From positions 1 to 64,000 of the forward strand of contig NZ_JPMD01000015.1 of the NCBI RefSeq assembly GCF_000732635.1: a DNA stretch of 64,000 bases, written 5' to 3'. This DNA is from Clostridium sulfidigenes (lineage in GTDB: Bacteria > Bacillota > Clostridia > Clostridiales > Clostridiaceae). Shown piece by piece: positions 35,889-44,327 of the stretch. A model generated the notes under the pieces. It was not told the origin of the DNA. It searched no databases and saw only the letters and a list, made by a program, of their open reading frames with translations. Numbering within the stretch: the stretch's first letter is position 1; every line of letters starts with the position of its first letter. The translations under genes and the position numbers were made by a program.

Positions 35889-36254
35889 ATGTTAAATAAA
35901 GAAAAAAGTGCACAGAAGGAAAATTATTTAGATTACATTCCAAAGAAAAATGAAGAGTATACTTGGTCTGTAAATGAAAAAAAACTAGTAGTAGTAGATA
36001 TACCTAATAAAGGAATTCATAATAGAATTGCTCAAAAATTCTTCCACAAACCTAAAGTTAGCCATATAGAGCTAGATGCCTATGGGACTTTTATATGGAA
36101 TTATATTGATGGTAAAAATACAATATTTGGTATTTCTGAAGAAGTAAAGAAACACTTTGGTAAAGAAGCAGAGCCCTTACTAAACCGGTTAGTAAAATTT
36201 TTTCAAATTCTTCACGAGAATAAATTTATTCTTTACCTAGGGAAGGAGAATTAA
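35889..36254 (+). CDS. PqqD-like peptide-chaperone domain protein
   Basis: A 121-residue protein with the PqqD (RRE-like) fold: a beta strand pair WSVNEKKLVVVDIPNKG, then HIELDAYGTFIWNYIDGKNTIFGISEEVKKHFG and a final helix. PqqD domains bind leader peptides and hand them to radical SAM or other modifying enzymes. No modifying enzyme or precursor peptide is seen nearby; instead it lies behind an oligopeptide transporter and two bases before a small membrane protein gene. The role here is open. Confidence 0.85.
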   Translation: MLNKEKSAQKENYLDYIPKKNEEYTWSVNEKKLVVVDIPNKGIHNRIAQKFFHKPKVSHIELDAYGTFIWNYIDGKNTIFGISEEVKKHFGKEAEPLLNRLVKFFQILHENKFILYLGKEN

Positions 36255-36256
36255 TA

Positions 36257-36610
36257 ATGCCAAATGGAATGCAGACGATTATAGGTATTTTATTATTTGC
36301 AGTAGCTACTGCTATTATATATGCATGGGGACTAAAAAAATCAGGTGCACAACAGAAGGATCTTTTACAAATCTTATATAGCAAGGGTGCCCAAAAAGTA
36401 ATTAAGAAGTTAAAAATACAAAAGTTCATTACAAAATCGGAAATAGAGCAAGAAGTTTTAGGCGTTACAGCTTCCCAATTCTATAGCAGAAAAAAAGCTG
36501 TAGTCACTGACAAAAAAGAATTTACAAGAACTTTAATAGAATTTATGATGAATAAAAATCTTATTATGGAAGATATTGAGAGTAATAAAAGGGTATATAA
36601 ATTGAGATAA
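36257..36610 (+). CDS. Small membrane-anchored winged-helix-like protein
   Basis: A 117-residue protein with one N-terminal membrane helix (about 6-26) and a cytoplasmic basic domain. The domain, KFITKSEIEQEVLGVTASQFYSRKKAVV onward, looks like a small winged helix with a wing at YKL. It starts two bases after the PqqD-like gene and is surely co-translated. No family recognised. A strong terminator follows. Confidence 0.78.
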   Translation: MPNGMQTIIGILLFAVATAIIYAWGLKKSGAQQKDLLQILYSKGAQKVIKKLKIQKFITKSEIEQEVLGVTASQFYSRKKAVVTDKKEFTRTLIEFMMNKNLIMEDIESNKRVYKLR

Positions 36611-36631
36611 TAAAAATAAATTAAATATAAC

Positions 36632-36670
36632 AAAAGTGTGCACAATCATAGGATTTTGCACACTTTTTAT
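36632..36670. terminator. Bidirectional terminator
   Basis: Perfect 11-bp stem AAAAGTGTGCA/TGCACACTTTT (36632-36642 with 36657-36667) between converging genes. Confidence 0.9.
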
Positions 36671-36678
36671 ATAACTAA

Positions 36679-37089
36679 TTATAAAGTTTTTGGTGGTTTT
36701 CTCCAAAGAGTTTCATTTACTGCTCTTACAGTATTAGTAAACTTTTCACAAGTAACAGAAATTTCTATTTTTTCTTCTGAAGATAACCTTTCACTAGAGA
36801 ATAATCTCTTTATTCCATAGCCAAAGCCTAAGGTTCCAAAGCCGAACTGCATTTCAGGAATTCTGCCCTTGCTTAGATTCATATCCATAGGTTTTTGATT
36901 TTTTAATATATCTTGCTTAGTTTCGGCAGGATGTTTATCCCAGAAGTACTTATATTCAGGGTTTAATTTATATGCAGTTTCATGAACTTCCTTAAATAAA
37001 GTGAACTTTACATAAATATTATTCATGGCATTTTCTAATCTTTTTCTTGCTTTTGCATTTGCTTTTTCAATCTTTTTTTCCTTTGACAT
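36679..37089 (-). CDS. Hypothetical basic cytoplasmic protein
   Basis: A 136-residue, lysine-rich protein with a helical N-terminal half (EKKIEKANAKARKRLENAMNN), a central glycine-rich hydrophobic stretch MQFGFGTLGFGYGIKRLF and a helical end. No signal peptide or known domain. A good AGGAAT site precedes the ATG. Monocistronic. Confidence 0.62.
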   Translation of the reverse strand: MSKEKKIEKANAKARKRLENAMNNIYVKFTLFKEVHETAYKLNPEYKYFWDKHPAETKQDILKNQKPMDMNLSKGRIPEMQFGFGTLGFGYGIKRLFSSERLSSEEKIEISVTCEKFTNTVRAVNETLWRKPPKTL

Positions 37090-37453
37090 TAAAATTCCTC
37101 CAAAATCACTATATGTATATAATAATTAGTATTCAAACAAATAATAAGGTATAAATATCATTATATATAGAATTCTTTACAAATGCAAACTTTTACACAG
37201 TCATGTGAAGAATTATGTGTTACAATAGTTGCCGCTGTAATTGATTAAAGTTAGTCTATCAAATTAAAGATATAGTAAGAATAAAAAAATGTATGAAGTT
37301 TTATAGATTTACAACATATTTATGAAAATATACTATTTGACATTGGATATAATAAATTTTATAATTAAAGTGAAAATATAATTAAATAAATTCATATGTA
37401 TGAATTTATTTTTAAGAGTATAAATTTTATTTATCAATGTGAGTTGAGGTGAT
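37090..37453 (+). promoter_or_regulatory. hypE-hypD promoter with downstream palindrome
   Basis: In this 364-base gap lies a fully consensus promoter, TTGACA (37337-37342), 17 bases, TATAAT (37360-37365). Starting about 12 bases after the expected transcript start there is a perfect palindrome with 13-base arms, AAATAAATTCATA and its complement (37384-37396, 37399-37411). A strong promoter with such a block suggests repression or attenuation of the operon when hydroxyproline is absent. The rest of the gap is A+T-rich with nothing recognised. Confidence 0.75.
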
Positions 37454-38368
37454 ATGTTGAACTTGCCAAAGATTATTAATATTCAAAAGTATTCTATCCA
37501 TGATGGGAATGGAATTCGTACCACCATTTTTTTCAAGGGATGTCCACTATCTTGTCTATGGTGTCATAATCCAGAAAGTCAAAATTATAGTGAAGAACTT
37601 ATGTACAATGAAGAAAAATGTACAGGGTGTATGGCATGTATAGATAGTTGTCCTCAAAGGGCAATTTCAAAGGAAGAAAAATGCGTTGTTACAGATAAAA
37701 TCAAGTGTGATCTTTGTAAGGAATGTATTGACTATTGTGTAAATAATGCTCGTGAAATTGTGGGGAAAGAATATACAGTAGCACAGCTTGTTAAGGAAGC
37801 AGAAAAAGATAGAATGTTTTATGAGGAATCAAGTGGAGGGATTACATTATCTGGCGGAGAGGTTATGACTCAAAACATGGACTATATAGAAGAATTATTA
37901 AAAAAGTTGAAGAAAAAGGGATATAACATTGCCATTGATACTTGTGGTCAAGCTCCCTACGAAAATTATAATAGAATACTTAAGTATGTAGATACTTTTT
38001 TATATGATATAAAACTTATGGATAATGAAAAGCATATAAAATATATAGGAAAGTCTAATAATCTTATTCTTGAAAACTTAAAAAAGTTAAGTGAAGCTGG
38101 AGCAAATATCAATATAAGGATACCCTTGGTAGAAGGGGTTAATGCAGATGATGAATCTATAGAAGAATTAATAAAATTTTTAAAGAATAATATAAATGTA
38201 CATAAGATAAATTTACTTCCTTATCATAATACAGGGAAGAGCAAATATGAAAGACTTCAAAAGGTCTATGAAGGAGTTAACTTTGAAGCACCTAGTAAGG
38301 AAAGAATGGAGACTGTAAAGGGGAAATTTGAAAAGGCTGGATTTATAAATATAAAAATAGGAGGTTAA
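37454..38368 (+). CDS. hypE: Glycyl radical enzyme activase (HypD-activating enzyme)
   Basis: A 304-residue radical SAM enzyme that puts the glycyl radical on its partner. The radical SAM cluster is C30, C34, C37 (CPLSCLWCHNP). Two further 4Fe-4S ferredoxin-like clusters are inserted at about 58-96 (CTGCMACIDSC and CDLCKECIDYC). SGGEVMTQ is the GGE motif binding S-adenosylmethionine. It lies three bases before hypD and so is named for that partner. GAGGTGAT precedes the ATG. Confidence 0.93.
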   Translation: MLNLPKIINIQKYSIHDGNGIRTTIFFKGCPLSCLWCHNPESQNYSEELMYNEEKCTGCMACIDSCPQRAISKEEKCVVTDKIKCDLCKECIDYCVNNAREIVGKEYTVAQLVKEAEKDRMFYEESSGGITLSGGEVMTQNMDYIEELLKKLKKKGYNIAIDTCGQAPYENYNRILKYVDTFLYDIKLMDNEKHIKYIGKSNNLILENLKKLSEAGANINIRIPLVEGVNADDESIEELIKFLKNNINVHKINLLPYHNTGKSKYERLQKVYEGVNFEAPSKERMETVKGKFEKAGFINIKIGG

Positions 38369-38371
38369 TTC

Positions 38372-40744
38372 ATGGAAAGAGGCATGAATGAAAGAATAAA
38401 AAAATTAAGGACTCAAAGTGTAAACACTGTTCCTCATATATACATGGAGAGAGCTAAGCTAATGACTGAGGCCTATAAGAAGTATGAAGGTTCTGTATCA
38501 ATTCCAGAAATGAGAGCTTTAGCATTTAAGTATTTTATGGAGAACAAAACTTTATGTATTAATGATGGGGAACTTATAGTTGGAGAAAAAGGAGATGGAC
38601 CACAGGCAGCTCCAACATTTCCAGAACTATGTTGTCATACCCTTGAAGATATGCACATAATGAATGATAGAGAATTAATTTGCTTTAAAGTAAATGAAGA
38701 GGATTTAATAACTCAGGAGGAAGAAATTATTCCTTACTGGAAAAAAAGATCTATTAGAAATAAAATTATAAATGCCATGAGTGATAAGTGGAAGTCATGT
38801 TATGAAAGTGGAATTTTTACTGAGTTCATGGAGCAAAGAGGTCCAGGGCATACAGTAGGCTCTGAAAATATATACAAAAAAGGATTCTTAGATTATAAAA
38901 ATGAAATTAAGGAAGCTATATGTAAATTGGATTTTTTAAATGACAAAGAAGCATTTTCTAAAAGAGAGCAACTAAATGCTATGAGTATTAGCTGTGATGC
39001 TATTATGATTCTAGGAGACAGATATGCTAAATATGCTAGAAAGCTAGCTAGCAGAGAAACAGATGAGAGAAGAAAAAAGGAGCTGCTTCAAATTGCAGAG
39101 AACTGTGAAGTAGTACCAGCCCATGCTCCAAGGACTTACTGGCAAGCAATACAGATGTATTGGTTTGTTCATTTAGGAGTAACTACAGAATTAAACCCTT
39201 GGGATGCATATAGTCCAGGGAGACTTGACCAACACTTAAATCCTTTCTATGAAAGAGATGCAGAGGAAGGTTTTTTAGATGAAGATAAGGCTAAGGAACT
39301 TTTGGAATGTCTATGGATTAAGTTTAATAATCAACCATCACCTCCAAAGGTAGGAGTAACCTTAAAGGAAAGTGGTACCTACACTGACTTTGCTAACATT
39401 AACACTGGTGGAATTACACCTGAAGGGCAAGATGGAGTAAATGATATAAGTTATTTAATCCTAGATTGCATGGATGAAATGCAGCTGCTTCAGCCAAGCT
39501 CAAATGTACAAATCAGTAAGAAAACCCCTAAGAGATTCCTTAAAAGAGCTTGTGAAATCTCTAGAGAGGGATGGGGTCAACCTGCCTTTTATAATACAGA
39601 GGCCATTGTACAAGAACTTCTTAATGCAGGTAAGTCCATAGAGGATGCAAGACGAGGTGGCACTAGTGGATGTGTTGAAACTGGAGCATTTGGAAATGAA
39701 GCTTATATTTTAACAGGATACTTTAACCTACCGAAGATATTAGAATTAACATTATTTAATGGATATGATAAAGTAAGTGGTAAGCAACTAGGATTAGAAT
39801 TAGGATATGCTAGGGACTTTAAAAACTATGAAGAGTTATTTAATGCTTATAAAAAACAAATAGAATATTTTGCAGATATAAAAATAGAAGGAAGTAATAT
39901 CATTGAAAAAATATATGCAGATTATATGCCTGCACCTTTTCTTTCAATTATAACTAATGATTGCATAAGAAAAGGAAAAGACTACAATGCAGGGGGAGCT
40001 CGTTACAATACTAACTATATACAAGGGGTTGGTATAGGAACTATTACTGATTCTCTAGCTGCTATAAAATATAATGTCTATGATAAAAAGAAATTTACCA
40101 TGGGAAAATTGATAGAAGCCATAGAAAATAACTTTAAAGGCAATGAGATAATTGCAAATTTAGTTAGAAATAAAACTCCAAAATACGGTAATGACGATGA
40201 TTATGCTGATGAAATCATGACATCAGTATTTGATGCGTATAATAAAATAATAACTGGTAGACCAAATGTTAAAGGTGGATGTTATAGAATCAATATGCTA
40301 CCTACAACTTGTCACGTTTACTTTGGAGAGGTGATGATAGCTAGTCCGAATGGGCGGCTTGCTCATAAACCAGTATCAGAAGGAATATCACCTGAAAAGG
40401 GAGCAGATACTAATGGACCAACAGCAGTTATAAAATCAGCATCTAAGATGGATCATCTAAGAACTGGAGGAACTCTATTAAACCAAAAATTCACTCCAAG
40501 TGTAGTAGCAGGAGAAGAAGGGCTAGACCACATGGCTAACTTAGTAAGAGCTTACTTCAATATGGATGGACATCATATTCAATTCAATGTAATTGATAGA
40601 GAAACTTTAATAGAAGCTCAAAAACATCCTGAAGATTACAAGGATTTAATAGTAAGAGTTGCGGGTTACAGTGACCACTTCAGAAATCTAAGCAAAGAAC
40701 TTCAGGATGAAATAATAAACAGAACAGAACAGCGATTTAACTGA
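38372..40744 (+). CDS. hypD: trans-4-hydroxy-L-proline dehydratase (glycyl radical enzyme)
   Basis: A 790-residue glycyl radical enzyme that removes water from trans-4-hydroxy-L-proline to give pyrroline-5-carboxylate. The radical site is G765 in RVAGYSDHF, and the catalytic C434 and E436 are in GGTSGCVETG. These numbers equal those known for the C. difficile enzyme, and the sequence agrees throughout (EFMEQRGPGHTVG, ELNPWDAYSPGRLDQHLNPF). Glycerol, diol and choline relatives differ at these places. It is followed by proC, whose product reduces pyrroline-5-carboxylate to proline, so the pair makes a complete route. Confidence 0.95.
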   Translation: MERGMNERIKKLRTQSVNTVPHIYMERAKLMTEAYKKYEGSVSIPEMRALAFKYFMENKTLCINDGELIVGEKGDGPQAAPTFPELCCHTLEDMHIMNDRELICFKVNEEDLITQEEEIIPYWKKRSIRNKIINAMSDKWKSCYESGIFTEFMEQRGPGHTVGSENIYKKGFLDYKNEIKEAICKLDFLNDKEAFSKREQLNAMSISCDAIMILGDRYAKYARKLASRETDERRKKELLQIAENCEVVPAHAPRTYWQAIQMYWFVHLGVTTELNPWDAYSPGRLDQHLNPFYERDAEEGFLDEDKAKELLECLWIKFNNQPSPPKVGVTLKESGTYTDFANINTGGITPEGQDGVNDISYLILDCMDEMQLLQPSSNVQISKKTPKRFLKRACEISREGWGQPAFYNTEAIVQELLNAGKSIEDARRGGTSGCVETGAFGNEAYILTGYFNLPKILELTLFNGYDKVSGKQLGLELGYARDFKNYEELFNAYKKQIEYFADIKIEGSNIIEKIYADYMPAPFLSIITNDCIRKGKDYNAGGARYNTNYIQGVGIGTITDSLAAIKYNVYDKKKFTMGKLIEAIENNFKGNEIIANLVRNKTPKYGNDDDYADEIMTSVFDAYNKIITGRPNVKGGCYRINMLPTTCHVYFGEVMIASPNGRLAHKPVSEGISPEKGADTNGPTAVIKSASKMDHLRTGGTLLNQKFTPSVVAGEEGLDHMANLVRAYFNMDGHHIQFNVIDRETLIEAQKHPEDYKDLIVRVAGYSDHFRNLSKELQDEIINRTEQRFN

Positions 40745-40877
40745 CACTCCAAATCTATGATTTGGTTAGTGGAAGTTACTCCTTCAAACGTATGTGAGAA
40801 GGAGTGTCCTTTTAAAAAAGAGAATCTTTGATTTAGTTAGTGGAAGTTACTCCACCGAGTGAATACCAGGTGGAGCA
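40744..40877 (+). promoter_or_regulatory. Tandem structured units between hypD and proC
   Basis: Two 31-base direct repeats (40752-40782 and 40823-40853, two differences, 71 bases apart) end in GTTAGTGGAAGTTACTCC. Each contains a small hairpin AATC/GATT and enters a second hairpin: CTCCTTC/GAAGGAG in unit 1 (40779-40785, 40798-40804) and CTCCACC/GGTGGAG in unit 2 (40850-40856, 40869-40875). The stems differ at two pairs with compensating changes. The first unit has an alternative outer pairing ACACTCC/GGAGTGT (40744-40750, 40801-40807) and is followed by CCTTTT, so it could act as terminator or antiterminator. Confidence 0.6.
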
Positions 40878-40914
40878 TATTATAAAAAAATATAAATATA
40901 AAGGGGTCTTTAAA

Positions 40915-41715
40915 ATGGCAATGAAGTTAGGATTTATTGGTTGTGGCAATATGGCAAAAGCTATGATCGGAGGAATTATTTCATCTAAGATTCTTAGTGC
41001 AGAGGAAATTATTGCTTCTGATTCATATGCTGAAGGATTAGCTAACACAAATAAGGAGCTAGGCATAAATATTACTGCTGATAATAAAGAAGTAGCAATG
41101 AATAGTCATGTGGTAGTTTTATCTATAAAGCCTCAATATTATGATAATGTAATTAAAGAAATTTCATCTGTGATTAAGGATGAAACTATCATAGTAACTA
41201 TAGCACCAGGTCAAAGTCTTGAAAAATTACAAGGTCAATTTGGAAGAGCTGTGAAGATAGTTAGAACTATGCCAAATACTCCAGCTCTTGTAGGAGAAGG
41301 AATCACTGGAGTGTGTAAAAATGCTTTAGTCAGTGAAGAAGAATTAAATTATATATGTAATATTTTAAGTGGCTTTGGAAAAGCAGAAGTTGTAGAGGAA
41401 AGAATGATGGATGCCGTGATGGCTGTAAGTGGAAGCTCACCAGCTTATGTATTTATGTTTATAGAAGCCATGGCGGATGCAGCAGTAATGCAAGGAATGC
41501 CAAGAGACAAAGCTTACAAATTTGCAGCTCAAGCAGTTTATGGCAGTGCTAAAATGGTAATGGAAACAGGTAAACATCCAGGAGAATTAAAGGATATGGT
41601 ATGTTCTCCAGGAGGTACAACTATAGAAGCGGTAAGAGTTTTAGAAGAAAAGGGTTTACGTAGCAGTGTCATTGAAGCTATGAAGGCTTGTGTGGAAAAG
41701 GCAGGAAAAATGTAG
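40915..41715 (+). CDS. proC: Pyrroline-5-carboxylate reductase
   Basis: Reduces pyrroline-5-carboxylate to L-proline with NAD(P)H. The 266-residue product has the cofactor site LGFIGCGNMAKAMIGG (about 5-20), TMPNTPALVGEGITG, and the C-terminal helical signature MVCSPGGTTIEAVRVLEEKGLRSSV. The ATG at 40915 has an AAAGGGG site. Directly behind hypD, it completes hydroxyproline conversion; an additional role in making proline from glutamate is also possible. A tandem RNA-like element separates it from hypD. Confidence 0.95.
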   Translation: MAMKLGFIGCGNMAKAMIGGIISSKILSAEEIIASDSYAEGLANTNKELGINITADNKEVAMNSHVVVLSIKPQYYDNVIKEISSVIKDETIIVTIAPGQSLEKLQGQFGRAVKIVRTMPNTPALVGEGITGVCKNALVSEEELNYICNILSGFGKAEVVEERMMDAVMAVSGSSPAYVFMFIEAMADAAVMQGMPRDKAYKFAAQAVYGSAKMVMETGKHPGELKDMVCSPGGTTIEAVRVLEEKGLRSSVIEAMKACVEKAGKM

Positions 41716-41826
41716 ATATATTAAAGTTATCCCTTGTCTATTGATATCCCCAACATGTTAAATTATTATCACTTTTTAATATGTTACAATAGACAGTTAA
41801 CCTTAGATTACAACACACAAACAATT

Positions 41827-41872
41827 AAAAGAACTATAGGAAGGATGTATGTCCTTCCTATAGTTCTTTTTG
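41827..41872 (+). terminator. Terminator after proC
   Basis: Perfect 19-bp stem AAAAGAACTATAGGAAGGA (41827-41845) with its complement at 41852-41870, 6-base loop, T run. Confidence 0.95.
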
Positions 41873-41975
41873 AATAAAAATTTATTATAATTATGAATTT
41901 AGCTTCACATATAATTTTACTTTGGAATACATTAATAATGATAAACTTTTAAATGAATTAAAAAGGAGTTTTAGA

Positions 41976-43397
41976 ATGTTAAATGATATGGATGAGAAAG
42001 TAAATTCAAATAATATTTATCCCTTTGAATTTAATAATGGACAGAATCAGAAAGATGTAAAATATACAGTTACTAATGATGGATATATTATAATGTTTCT
42101 TAAAAATGAGATAATTATGGGGCTCAAAGAGACTAATAGTGTAACTACACTTAATTACGATGAAGAGCAATTAAAGGAAACTAAGAATACGGAAACTATT
42201 AATTTTTTTAAGATATTACTTAAGAATTCATTACCTGATGTTGAAATCATAGGAGAAGGTGAAGGTGATGAAAAGAAAAATTATTTTGATTTTGATGTAC
42301 CTGATGAAGAAGTTATAGATGTACCTACTTATTCACAAATAAGGTATAAAGGAATTTATCACGGTATAGATTTATGTTTTGACTTTAATAATGGGGAGCT
42401 AGATTATAAATTTATACTTCAGCAAGGAACAAATCCAGAAATTATTAATATGACTTTTGAAGGCATAGAAAATATTAAATTAGATAGAGATAAAAATGCA
42501 GAAGTTAATATAAAAGAATGTAAGTTATCAGTTCTAAAATCTAGTGCTTATCAAAGTTATAGTGAAATAAATATAGAAGTAGCTAGTGAATTTAAGATTG
42601 AGGGGGATAGTTTATATATAAATGTAGGTCATTATGATAAAACTCTTCCTCTAGTTATTAAATCAGCACTATCATACTTCACATATATGAGAGGAGAAAG
42701 TGATGGTATGGAATATATAATAGAAAATGATAGCATAGAAAACATTGAAGTAAAGGATATAACAAATTCTTCTGATATAATGACTGATAGTCAAGGTGAT
42801 TTACCAGTGGAGGAACCAAAGGAATCCAATATTAAAGGAGAAAGTGTTGACTGTGAAATGAATGTTTTGGATAGGGGGCATCATAAAAAACCAGACATTG
42901 AAGATGTTTATAATATTATTACAAATCCACATTATGGATTAGCAGAGATAAAAAGAGAAGTTAGAGCTATAGAAAGAAATGTTAAGGAGACCATATGTAG
43001 ATTAGAAGCTAGAAATAGAGAAATTCAATGTAAACTAGACTGTATAATAGCGTGTATGAATTGTAAAAGAAAGTTTGCTTTAACTACTGATAGAGTAAGA
43101 AGAGAATGTAGAATAGCTAATTTATTTATTAATATAAGAAATAATTCTAGGACCCCAGTAGAATTAGAAATACGCAGAAAAAATATATGCAATGATAGAA
43201 GTAGGGTTTGCACTATTTGTATAACAGTAGGACCATGCTCATGTAAGGAAGTTATTTTCCGTAACATTCCAGATACCTATGAAATAGAAATTAGGGGAGT
43301 TACAGAAGATGTAAGAATAAGAGTAACAGAAGTATGTTGCGGAGATAATGGTTCTAGCAGACCAATAAGATTATGTAGAATACCTGATCCAAGTTAA
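41976..43397 (+). CDS. Unknown two-part protein, DUF7948-like beta domain plus Cys-rich C-terminus
   Basis: A 473-residue protein with no signal peptide. Residues about 15-260 hold a beta-rich domain with YKGIYHGIDLCFDFNNGELDYKFILQQGTNPEII, which resembles the DUF7948 domain of large secreted repeat proteins. A linker (about 265-310) leads to a helical stretch NPHYGLAEIKREVRAIERNVKE and then a basic, cysteine-rich end with about a dozen cysteines, including CKLDCIIACMNCKRK and CTICITVGPCSCKEV. The frame is open up to 41922, but ATG 41976 has the only good AAGGAG site. The C-terminal part recalls clostridial spore or exosporium proteins; this is a guess. Confidence 0.75.
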   Translation: MLNDMDEKVNSNNIYPFEFNNGQNQKDVKYTVTNDGYIIMFLKNEIIMGLKETNSVTTLNYDEEQLKETKNTETINFFKILLKNSLPDVEIIGEGEGDEKKNYFDFDVPDEEVIDVPTYSQIRYKGIYHGIDLCFDFNNGELDYKFILQQGTNPEIINMTFEGIENIKLDRDKNAEVNIKECKLSVLKSSAYQSYSEINIEVASEFKIEGDSLYINVGHYDKTLPLVIKSALSYFTYMRGESDGMEYIIENDSIENIEVKDITNSSDIMTDSQGDLPVEEPKESNIKGESVDCEMNVLDRGHHKKPDIEDVYNIITNPHYGLAEIKREVRAIERNVKETICRLEARNREIQCKLDCIIACMNCKRKFALTTDRVRRECRIANLFINIRNNSRTPVELEIRRKNICNDRSRVCTICITVGPCSCKEVIFRNIPDTYEIEIRGVTEDVRIRVTEVCCGDNGSSRPIRLCRIPDPS

Positions 43398-43423
43398 AAC
43401 TAATTATTTTATAATTTTAATAA

Positions 43424-43455
43424 AAGGCTAACTCAAAATTTTGAGTTAGCCTTCA
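43424..43455. terminator. Bidirectional terminator
   Basis: A perfect palindrome with 15-base arms, AAGGCTAACTCAAAA (43424-43438) and its complement (43439-43453), between converging genes. Confidence 0.85.
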
Positions 43456-43460
43456 TATAA

Positions 43461-44003
43461 TTACTCTATTACTTTTAAAATAGTATCTGCAAATTTACGT
43501 TTTGGCATTGCTACTTCTTCATCATAATACCCAATCGGAATAATTGAAACAATTTCCTCTGTATCAGGGATTCCAACAATTTCAGTTACCTTTGCTTCAT
43601 CAAAGATACCTAGAATAACTGTACCTAGACCTAGTTCTTTAGCTTTTAATAAGAAAATCATGTTAGATAATCCGCAATCATACATTTGCCAACCATCACC
43701 CTTAGCAGAGTCAAAGCCACCATCACGAGTGTAACCAGATCTAAATTTAACTACACTAGATACTATAATAACAGGAGCGCTTTTACATGAAGGTTTATTA
43801 AAGTCAGGCATCGCTTCTATTATTGCTTCCTTTACTTTAGCGTCTTTAATTGCATAGTAACGAGTTACTTGAGAATTTTTCCAAGACGGAGCATAAGCAG
43901 CAGCGTTTACTATCTCCTCTATAATATCATTACTTACTTCTTTTGAGTTAAAGTTACGAATACTTCTTCTTGTTTCTATACACTTTTGAAATTCCATAAT
44001 CAA
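43461..44003 (-). CDS. Nitroreductase-family protein
   Basis: A 180-residue flavoprotein. The family start CIETRRSIRNFNSKEVSND binds the FMN phosphate; AAYAPSWKNSQVTRYYAI follows and GLGTVILGIFDEAKV lies near the end. Such enzymes reduce nitro compounds, quinones or flavins with NAD(P)H and have anaerobic roles in several clostridia. The substrate is unknown. Monocistronic; it shares the palindromic terminator with the opposing gene. Confidence 0.9.
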   Translation of the reverse strand: MIMEFQKCIETRRSIRNFNSKEVSNDIIEEIVNAAAYAPSWKNSQVTRYYAIKDAKVKEAIIEAMPDFNKPSCKSAPVIIVSSVVKFRSGYTRDGGFDSAKGDGWQMYDCGLSNMIFLLKAKELGLGTVILGIFDEAKVTEIVGIPDTEEIVSIIPIGYYDEEVAMPKRKFADTILKVIE

Positions 44004-44327
44004 ACACCCTTTAATCTTTCTGTTTATATTTAGTTTCGTAAGATTTAGATAAAATAATTAGTCTTTTTAAAATTACCAAATCTAAGAAAAACTTAATTTC
44101 ATTACTTATTATAGTATAGGATAGCAATGCCATGCAACTAAGAATTTTTTCTTTTTAAAATTATATGTAAATAAATGTAATAAATTAATAGTAATAATGA
44201 TAAAATAACTATTACCAATATGTGAACATAATAAATTACTTATTGAAAACGTAACAAATAAATAATAATATACTATATAAAGAAGCAATATGTAGTAAAA
44301 TAGGAATTCAAAAGGAGCAAAGTAATT
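44004..44327. other. Divergent intergenic region
   Basis: 324 bases between the nitroreductase gene and the site-2 protease gene, both reading outward. It must carry both promoters. Very A+T-rich; no riboswitch, hairpin or small gene stands out. Confidence 0.5.

Noticed and set aside
40752..40853. Possible short CRISPR-like array
   Set aside because: Only two repeats, inside a hypD-proC gap, with hairpins that continue outside the repeat; no cas genes.
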